A stretch of DNA of 11,130 nt from Christensenella sp. UBA767. Its GTDB lineage: Bacteria > Bacillota > Clostridia > Christensenellales > CAG-917. Positions within the stretch are counted from its first letter, which is position 1. Each line of letters begins with the position of its first letter. Shown here in pieces: positions 1 to 9,500 of this stretch. Position numbers and translations under genes: made by a program. Location: the NCBI GenBank assembly GCA_002297185.1, contig DBJV01000074.1, positions 12,627 to 23,756 of the forward strand, given 5' to 3'. The notes under the pieces were generated by a model, which worked only from the letters and a program-made list of their open reading frames with translations, had not been told where the DNA came from and did not search any database.

Positions 1-540
1 GAAGATACTTCCGATTGCCACGGCAACGTTGCCTACGCCGACTTTGAGGAAGTTGGTGATAAAACCATCACCGCCATAGCCCCATTTCTTTGCGATATAC
101 TTGTCGTTTTCAACGTCATAGACTTGGAAGAAACCGTCAAGCATCTCGATATCCGACTGCGTGAATGTGCCGTTGATGTCGCGGATTTGCTTGAATGAAG
201 AGTACTTCTTCACTTCGCCTGCGCCTGTGGTCGTGGTGTAATAACCCCAAGTGTTGTTCTCGTTTTCGTTGAGGAATACCGTGATACCTTGGCTTTCGAG
301 CCATACAAAGTATCCGTCCCACGTCGTCACGTTTGCATCTTCGGGTGGCACGGGTGCGCCGCTCGGGATAACGAACGTTGCGTTGTTTTCGTATTCCACA
401 TCGCTTATCAACGTATTCCACGTGACCGTGGTGTTGATGACTTGGTTGAACTCGGGATTGCCACTGTTGGCACTCACCCACCAGTAATACGAAGCTATGA
501 GCAAGGATGAGAGCGAGCCGATTTCAAAAACGTCGTTGTT
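1..540 (-). other. C-terminal part in view: possible start of a further GLUG cluster
   Basis: The last 180 residues leave the YDG-like array. VFEIGSLSSLLIASYYWW (about 475-531) has the IxSxxxLxxL pattern of a GLUG entry helix. Farther on, SSFKQIRDINGTF resembles the FxQxxDIxxxF strand of such modules, and VAVAIGSIF at the very edge resembles the IGSxFxG loop that precedes the first GLUG repeat. The spacing between these parts (about 90 residues each) is much longer than usual and contains Asn- and Trp-rich sequence. No GGxxG motif is in view, so the assignment rests on the three partial matches. Confidence 0.4.
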
Positions 541-3500
541 CTCTTCCACAAAGTAGCCTATCGTGAGAACTGGTTGGTTGGTCATATTGTAGTTGAGTTG
601 TTTGCCATTGGTGCCTGTTACGGACGCAGACAATTCCGTGCTGTTTGCACGACCTCTGATGACCGTGTATTGCTTGTAGATCTTGGGCGTGCCGTCGGGT
701 TGTCCGTTTTCGGTCATCCAACCGTTCTTGACTTCCACTTGAATGCCCGTCGGCAAATCAATTGCCTTTACTTCTTCCCATTTGGTGTTGTAGGAACCGT
801 CGGAGTTGGCGTAGCTTTGCGTGGTGTTGCCATACTTAATCTTGTAGGTCTTGACCGTGATTTCGATGGTGATTTTTTGACCGCCGACGTTCTCGTTATT
901 TTGGTCGTTTTGGTCATAAACTCTCAAAGACTTGTCGGCTGTGCCGAGTTGAGCCTCAGAATCGCCCGTGATGCTATTTTTGCTGTCATCAACTACTTTG
1001 AAATTGTAGTTCTGCGCTTTTTGTGCTGATGTGGCATCCTTGATGCTAAATTCAAGTGCCTTGTACAGGTTGTATCGCACCACATAATCGCTCGTCGCAG
1101 TTCCTTTGACAAATCCTGAGCCGTCGTCATAGATGTAGTTGACATATCCGTCAAACAACGCTCTATTGTCGCCTACTTCGACGTATTTTGCAAGGACTTT
1201 GACAACGCCGTCTGTTTCTGCACTCGGGAAACCGCTGATCGTAAAGCCTTCGCCGAGACGGTAGGTAGCACTTCTGTTGTTGCGTTGTCCGTTGACTGCG
1301 CCGTTTGCGCCGCCGTAATAGACGTTGATGCCATTGCTGCCTTCCGCAAACGTCCTCGTCGCTCTGCCGTTTCTCAATCTGTCGAGTTTGATTGTTATCG
1401 TCGCAGGCGTGATTGTGCCGACTGCAGAGGCTGTAGTTTCACTCAAATCGCCCTCTTGGATGTAGTTGACTCCGCCTATAAACTCGTATGTCAACGTCAA
1501 TTGCCAATCGCCGACATCCGAAGATTGATAATACGCAGAAGTCACTCTGTAAACGTCGCTGAAACTCGGTCTGTACGTTCCGTTCGAAGAGGAAATCGCA
1601 AACGTCAAGCCGCTCAAATCTTTCACGACATTGGTTGCGTCATACACCTTATCGGCAATACGTCCGCTTGAATACTTGACGGACACTTTGAGTTGGTCAA
1701 TGGTGTACTCGCAACTTCTGCTGCTTTCTATTAACTTGTAGTTTTTTATATTCGATTCGGTTGTTCCGTCGGCATTTGTGCCGGTTACGCTATCGATCGA
1801 GGCCTTCATTTGCCATGTGCCAGCATCTCTTTGCGCGCCGCTGACTGTGAACGTTATCGTATCTTTGCCTGCATAGCCATAGAACGCTGCGGCTGTTGTG
1901 GAGGAAGAAATACGTCTAAATGACGTGTTGTCATCCGCCGTGACGCTTGCAATCGTTTGTCCCACGGTTTTATTTTTATCATAAACAAACGCATTTGAAG
2001 TCCAAGCGAGATTGATTTCACGAGGTTTGATTGTGAACGTCGTTTTGTTCGAACCCTCTATCGTCGTATCATAGTTGCCGCTTGCATCCACATTGCCACG
2101 CTTTGCAACGACTTTTTGATTGGTATTGATAGATATAGTATAAGTTTCGGCATTCACGAACGATTGCTTTGACAATTCGCCTGACGTATAGTTGATTTCA
2201 ATCGTGTCTTGACCAAGCGTGTAAACCCCGTCTTTGCCGCTGTCTGCACCGTCCAATTTGGGGCTTGGTCTATGCGCTTGTCCGTCGTATGTGACGTTTT
2301 GTGCAGCCAAGCCGCTTATTTTGAGCGATTTCTTGGTTATTTCCCACGAATAATTGCAATTCGTCGGCAATTTGTAGTTTTTGGATGCATCTGTTGAGCC
2401 GAGCGTTACATTTGCGCTGTAACTTCCGACATCAATCGTACCCTTCGTGTATTTTTTATCGTTGGTTATCGTTATCGTCTTGTCGGTGCTAGTTTTACCT
2501 TTTTGTGCAATCGTGATGGCAGTTTTGCCTGTGATTTTTATGCCTAGCCACACGGTATCTTTATCCAAAATATTTGTAACCGTGACGCTCATAAGACCTT
2601 GATGATATGAGTTGTACACGAACGAGTTTTTGCCGTCCAGCATTGTATGCGTAAACTTCAACTCGAGCGGAGTAATCTCATATGTCTTTGTGTTAACCTT
2701 ATCTTGTATCGTAAAGTTGCAGTCGATTTCCAAAATCTTGTCAGACTTGTTGAGAGTAACCTTATATGTGTCGGCATTATAACTCTTTGTTTTAAACGTT
2801 ATCTTAACTACCGTTTTATCGGTTATCGTGCTATAATCTGCTACATCGACTTCTCCTGTGATAACAAAGTATTCCTTCACAAAATCTGCCAAGTTGTTAA
2901 TCTGGTCTTTTGCCGTTACGGTTGCGGTGATAGTGCCGACTTCCCTGTTATATTCATGTCCCGTCTCGCTGCCCCATTTCACCGTCAACATGTTGTCAGA
3001 GATTATAAGTTTGTCGCTTACCTTGTCATTGTCAGTTTTAAATTTGTAGTTGCAGTCGTCTGCCTCTCGCTTGTCAAATGCAAGATAATACTCACCCTTT
3101 AGTTTTGCGCCCGTCAACTTGATAAAGTTCGTTTCAGGCGTTACTTCTACGCCAATGCTACTCGTTCTTCCGCTTGAAGATGTATTTATCCCAATAGATT
3201 TTGCAAACACACCGTTTGCAATCAACGACGTTGTGTAAACGTTCGTATCTCCATCGACGTCGGCATAAATCTTGGGAGATAGCGACGCGATGTCGTTCAA
3301 GTTTTCACCATACACAAAGCCCGTGACTTCCCAGCTGATACCGTGCGTTTGGTTGTCGAAAACTACCGCTTTCGTACCATTTACAAGCTTTATATCGAGT
3401 TCTTTTTTCTCGACGTTGATTTCTTTTTTTGCATCCTGAAGCGTGTAATACTTGCTCGGTTCGGTAGATTTCAAGCCAACAGACAACTTGTAGTTCTTCG

Positions 3501-6500
3501 CATTCTTGAACTTGATGTTGAACGTGAGTTTTCCTGTTTCGCGATCGTTTGTCGAAAGACTCCTGATAATGTACTTGGTATCGTTGCCTTTGAGTTTCAC
3601 TTCGGAAGTTTGGAAAACGGTCACCGCACTGAAGGTTACGCCTTGGTTTTCGTCGAATTTCGCGCCGTTTTTGAGGTCTATGGTAATAGGTGTGCTTAGA
3701 CCTTCGATTGTCAACGTAAACTCGATATTGTTCATATCCGCAAGTGCGATATCCGTGATTGTGATGGTCGTCTCAATGTCCTCATCACCGTAAACTTTGC
3801 CGTTGACGTCGGTTGCGCTGAAGGTGAGCTTTCTTTGGTTTATCTTCCATGCGCCGTCTTTGATACCGCCGACAATGTACGGCTCGCCTGCATCGTCAAA
3901 GTAATAGACGTTGACGGTGGTGTAATACGGTTCCGATTTCGGAATTCTCGGAGTTACGGTTGTATCTTTATTGATTGTATTATAGAGATACTTATTCTTA
4001 TTATTTTCGTCAGTCTTGATAGTTGCGCTGTATTCGATGTCGCCGGACAGGCTGATAGGTGCGTAACGTTCGTAGCCGTTGTAGGTGAGCGCGCTGCCCA
4101 TTGCGATGGAACGGTAATACACGGCGACGTTTTGGGATACTCCGCCCTCGGCTTGAATGAAGAATTTGCCGTTGGCGTCGCCTTCGGCTTTGTAATAGAC
4201 CGAGGTAGGCTTGGTTGAGCCGGATGAGGCGATGTACATATAGTAACCGCTTGCGCTTGCGTTGTTCTTAAAGTCTGCAGCGGTTGCCGTGGCGTAGAGC
4301 GTGCCGTTGTGCGGAACCGTGGAGACGGTGTCGTCGGCGGCTGTTTCGCCCTTTGTGATTTCACGAACGATTGCGGAAGAAAGCGGATTTGTAAGATACG
4401 GGCTGTTTGCCTTGGTGTCGTCGTCGTAACCGGCGTTGCGCTCGGACATCGTATATGCGTTGGCGATACGTTTCCAGTACCACAAGTCGGAATATCCGTC
4501 TGCAGTGGAAGTGGTATGTACTGCGCTGATCGTGCCGATTGAACTACCCTCGCCGCTTTGGTCGTTGGCATAGACGAAATACCAGCCCGTTTGCTGCGTG
4601 CCTGTGGAATATTCCTTCCAGTTGGAAGTCTCTTCAACCCATGCGCCGACGTCCTTTTGATAGGTTATTTTGGATTTGCCGTCTTTGTCCGTGCCGAACG
4701 TCATGTCGAAGTATTGCTGCCACGTGTCGGTGTCCTTGATAAGCGTATAGCCGTTTTCGGTAGCCTCTTCCTCGCTTATGGTGTACGTTACCTTCGTGCC
4801 GTTATATATCTCGACGGCGTGCGTGCCGACGGACTCGTAATAGGCGTACGGAGTGGGATAAATTGCCACTTCTTCGTCGCCAGTAGTATCGTCGCCCGTA
4901 GTGGTGTCGTCGCTTGTCGAGACATCCGTGGTGGTTGCGCCCGTGCCGATAAGTTCCTTGGTGAACACGACGGTGACCGTTCTCGACTCGCCGTTTTCGG
5001 TGACGGTGAACGACTCGTATGCGAGCGTGTATCTGCCGAGCGTGGTCTTGAGGTTGGTTACGCTGGAGCCTGCAAGTTCTGCATTGGTGTAGCCTTTTAC
5101 CCAATAGGAAGTGCTTGCAACGGTGTCGTCTCGAGCAAGACCGATAATACCGCCTGCATTTCCTTGAGGTGCGGTGAAAATGCCGCCGCCTGCTTTGGTG
5201 CTGATACTGAATGCGGAATTGATGACCGTATTTGCGCCTGTGGTTGCGCCCACGATGCCGCCGACGTTCTTGCCGCCCGTGACTTTGGTGTCGTATGCGA
5301 GCATGTTGGAAATGGTGATGTTGTCAGCCTTGATAAGACCGACGATACCGCCGACGTGATAGAAACCTTCCGCCGTGACGTTGCCGCTGGCGTAATAGGT
5401 GTTGTTTGTCCATCTGTTGTTGTCGGGATCGGAGTTGTCAAAGAGGTTGTCGTCTGCGTTGCCGATTGCGCCGATTGCGCCGCCGATGCCGCCCCATACG
5501 TACTCACCGACGTCAGAGGGCTTGCCTTCCGTGCCGATAAGCGTCAATGTGCCGTTTGCCTCGAAGTGAGTGTTGGAAACGACGATATCAACGTCTTTTG
5601 CCGTCAGACTTCCGCCGCCTTTGTCGGTAAGCGGATTGGGTACGCCGATAAAGCCGACGGAGCCGCCGACTGCCGTGGTTGCGCTGACGTTTGTCATCTC
5701 GCCTTCGCTGATGAAGTCGGTGTATTCCGTTCTTCCTGCGAGAACGCCGATTGAACCGCCGACGTATTTGTCGCCGTCCACGGTGCCTTTGGAGGTAAAC
5801 ACGACTTTGTAATCTTCATTGCCGATGGACCAACCGAACAACATGCCGATTGAACCGCCGACGTAGTTTCTGCCTTTGACGTTGAACTTGGAATCGTCCG
5901 CTACGGTGTCGTCTGCCGCTACGAGAGCGTCGTATCTCGAGAGGATTGCAACAGCCTCGTTGGTAAACTCGGTCTTGCTGCCGCCCGTCGATATTATCTG
6001 CGCGGCTTTTGCGACGTAGCCGATTGAACCGCCGACGTAATCTCTGCCCGTGACGTTGCCCTTGTTGACAAACCTGCCTGCGATTTGACCGTTGTTGAGT
6101 TTGCCGATAACGCCGCCGACGAAATCGCCGCTGCCTGTGACTTTGCCTTCGTTGGTGATTTCAAGAGTGGTATCGTAAATGCTGCCGCCTGTTGAAAGCG
6201 TACCGTCGCTGTAGCCGATAATGCCGCCGATATTGTTGGTGCCTGCGACTTGACCTGCGTTGACGATCGTGCCTTTGACGATATTGACTTCACCGCCTGC
6301 CTCGCTGTTGCCGACGATGCCGCCGACGTTGTCGCCCGAGGCTTTGATGAGCGTGTCGATTGTTGCTTTCTTCTCCGAATCCGTCACGGAGTTGACAATC
6401 TTGATTGACAATCCGCCGTTGTAGGAAACTGCACGATATTGGTCAGCGCCGATAAGCAAGGTGCCTTGTGCGCTGTTGTAGCCGATGAAACCGCCGACGT

Positions 6501-9500
6501 CGTGGCTTGCGCTGATGTTGCCGCCGATTTCGATATCCGTATCGTCTGCCAAAATGTTGACGATGCCGTTGTTTTTGCCGATAAAGCCGCCGATTTGATA
6601 TGCGTCTGCCGCAGTAATCGTCGGGGCGACCTTGAACGTACCGCTGAACGCAACGTCATCCGTACGTCCTGCAACGCCGCCGATGTTGCGATTGGAATGA
6701 TCGGTATCATCCGCTGCTGTAATTTGAATTGTGCCGCCGACCACGATGTTGGAGCCTGTTGCGATTCGCGCACCCGAACCCATATCGCCGACGATACCGC
6801 CGACGTTGCGCACAACGCCGTCGTTGGAGCGATTGGTTGTGGAGATGTAATTGGTTTGAACTGCGACAACAATCTTGCCTTTGAACACGATGTTGCCGCT
6901 GAATGTTGTGGTGATCGGGTCGGTTCCCGTTGCGTTGTACGTCAAGCCGACGATACCGCCGATTGCCGTGCCGCCCTCGCCTGCGTTGGTTACAACGCCC
7001 CAACTGTTGCCACGACTGATTGTCGTGGATGCAAGCACTTGGCAACCGCTGATTTCGTTGACGGCATCGGAAGTTTCGCCCATAATACCGCCAATTCGGT
7101 TTTCGCCTTGAATTGTGACAGTATTGGACGTGCTGTCCGTACCCACGACGCAATCACGCACGACGATTGCGATGTATTCGTCTGAATAGCCGATAATACC
7201 GCCCGTTCTTGTGCCTACGTCGTCAACGGTGCAACCCGATACGGAATACGCACGTATGGTTGCTTTTTCCACTACGTTGGACGATATTTCGACCTTGTTG
7301 TTCATATTGCTTGCGGACGCATTCAACGCCGTACCCGTCGCAAAACCGACGATACCGCCGATATTGTTCTTTACGCTATACACGTATGCGCGGACAACTT
7401 TGTTGTTGCTTATTGTGGCAGTTGTACCTTCGGAATATGAATAACCGTTATTGTATCTTGCAGTATTTACAAAACCGACAATGCCTCCAGCCGAAGTCGT
7501 AATATTCTTTACGTTCTCCTCACTAAACGTACTGCCAGCCATGTTATATGCATAAACCCAAAGAGCCCTACTTGTCGAACCTGCCTCGCATCCCTCAATT
7601 ACGGACGATCCGTAGGCTGCGGCGACTATACCTCCTGCAATAGAACGACCGTCCGCAGATGTGGCATATGCAATAATACTTCCCGATACGCCTATTGAGC
7701 GCACCTCGGCATCTTGCACATTGCCAAACAAGCCGGCATATCCCTTGTATGCGATACGCAAATTGGCGACTTCAGTTACGCCGTCTGTTTGTTTGCCGCT
7801 GATATGACCTTTAAAGACGTTATTACCGCCATTTCTGCCGATTGGCAAGAAGTTTTGCGTGTTAAATGCAGCATTATTAGCCAAATTACCATTTGTGGTG
7901 TTGTACGCGTAGTTTCTCGCCTTCCATGTTGTATATGTATTTGTACTCGTATTATTATCTTGTTTTAAAACGCCACCCAGCGAGAACAAGTGATAGCTCT
8001 TGCCTGTCTGCCAATCGCTTGCCGTGGATAAAGACGGAGACGCTTTGGATGAGAACTTGTATGCCGCAGTTGCGGAAGGTCTTGACGTTGAGCCATCCGT
8101 TGGCAGATTTATAACCCTTGCGGTATCTGAAGATATATTTTTGTCCGTGGTTATATTATTGGTGCCGTCAGCAAACTCAACGTACTTGCCGCTGAACGTA
8201 TAGCCAAGATTGACAAGTGTTTGCAAACCGAGCAAATCGATACCGTCTTTTATGACGTACGGGCTGTACTCGTCGCCTGCGTTTTGCGACCTGTATCCGC
8301 CGTAGTTGTCGTCATAGCCGTAGTTTTGAGAGTTCATGCTCAAGCCATTGTATGTATCGACTGCGAATACTGCGAGTTGCGGCAAGCATCCCGGCATATA
8401 AATATAGCCACTTAATGAGCCTGTTTTATAATCTTCGCTATCTTGTGCGCCTATGGTTGCGGTACTTGCATTCCATGAGGTTGCCAAACTCTGTATCGTG
8501 CCGACAGATGTAGTACTCTTCATAACGGCAGTAAGCGATGCAAACGAATCGAGTGTTGTACCCGTACGGACATAATCTATACTCGGATTAGTCGTAAAAA
8601 TACTTCCTTCCGTATCGTTCCATCCGCTCTTATAAGTACTTTCACCGAGCAAAATATTATTTTTTATACCATAGCAGTTTGTTACTTTGATATCGCCATC
8701 TTTTGTTCCGAGATATCCTATGATATCCGCACCGTAACGAGCGTCTGTATTTTTTGACTCAGTAAAATGCAACAAACCTATATTATAACAATTGGATATA
8801 TTTGCCGTTCTTATATTGCCGTTGGTATTGTGCGTCGTAACTTCACCGACGATACCGCCGTTTCTTGTATGCCAAGCAAGTTCAGCACCTACGCCGCCTT
8901 TTGCGTGGATAGTTCCCGTATTATAGCAATAGGAGATATTGACACCGCCTGTTGTTCCGACAATGCCGCCCGCATTACTTCCGTTGAAGTTATTGCCACT
9001 CCTACCAAGTGTTGTTATGCCTTGGTAATCTTTGTAACCGACCGTAATTTTGCCTGTGTTGTAGCAATATGCAATAGTTGATGCGATTTTTGTTTGTGTA
9101 TATCCCGGTTTATCTTTTCCACTATCTGCACCGGGGATTGTACCGATAATACCTACGATGCCGCCTGCCAAGTTACCGACTGCGGTTACGCTACCGGTAT
9201 TGTAACTTGCATATATAAACGCTTGGGTGTAGTAATCTACTTCGCCGACCAAACCGCCTGCACGAGACCAAACGTTTGCGCCACGTTTTTTATCGTCTTT
9301 AGGAGTGTTCGGGTTGTATTCAAAAGACCAAATACTACCAGTATTTGCGCTGTTGTTGATAACGAGTTTGCTCAATCCGTTGTTCTTGTTGGTAACTCTT
9401 CCGACAAGTCCGCCGATTTTTGAGCCGCCGGTAATGTTGCCCGTATTCAGGCAACTTTCGATAGTAACACTACTCGTTGCATATGCAATAATGCCGCCGG

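Noticed and set aside
1..540. Possible end of the gene with a cell-wall anchor
   Set aside because: There is no stop codon, LPxTG-like motif, hydrophobic segment or basic tail in this stretch.
3954..4637. 227-codon open frame on the minus strand in another phase
   Set aside because: The product is rich in Thr, Pro, Arg and Ser with no recognisable domain, and it overlaps well-formed domain sequence in the main frame.
4558..5754. 398-codon open frame on the plus strand
   Set aside because: It lies codon-for-codon opposite the giant minus-strand frame. It stays open because the minus-strand protein here rarely uses the codons TTA, CTA and TCA. Its product is rich in Cys, Val and Asp without domain logic, while the opposite strand encodes clear GLUG motifs.
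6439..7185. 248-codon open frame on the plus strand
   Set aside because: It has the same codon-aligned antisense register as above. The repeated CxDxAAD pattern in its product is the mirror of the GLUG motif codons.
5140..7737. CRISPR-like or satellite-like DNA repeats
   Set aside because: The recurrent short strings are degenerate, irregularly spaced in bases but always in codon phase, and encode GGxxG motifs. They are protein repeats, not a CRISPR array.
8341..8400. Gene boundary between the two complete GLUG clusters
   Set aside because: The frame continues without a stop, and no ribosome binding site or signal peptide follows; it is a domain junction within one protein.
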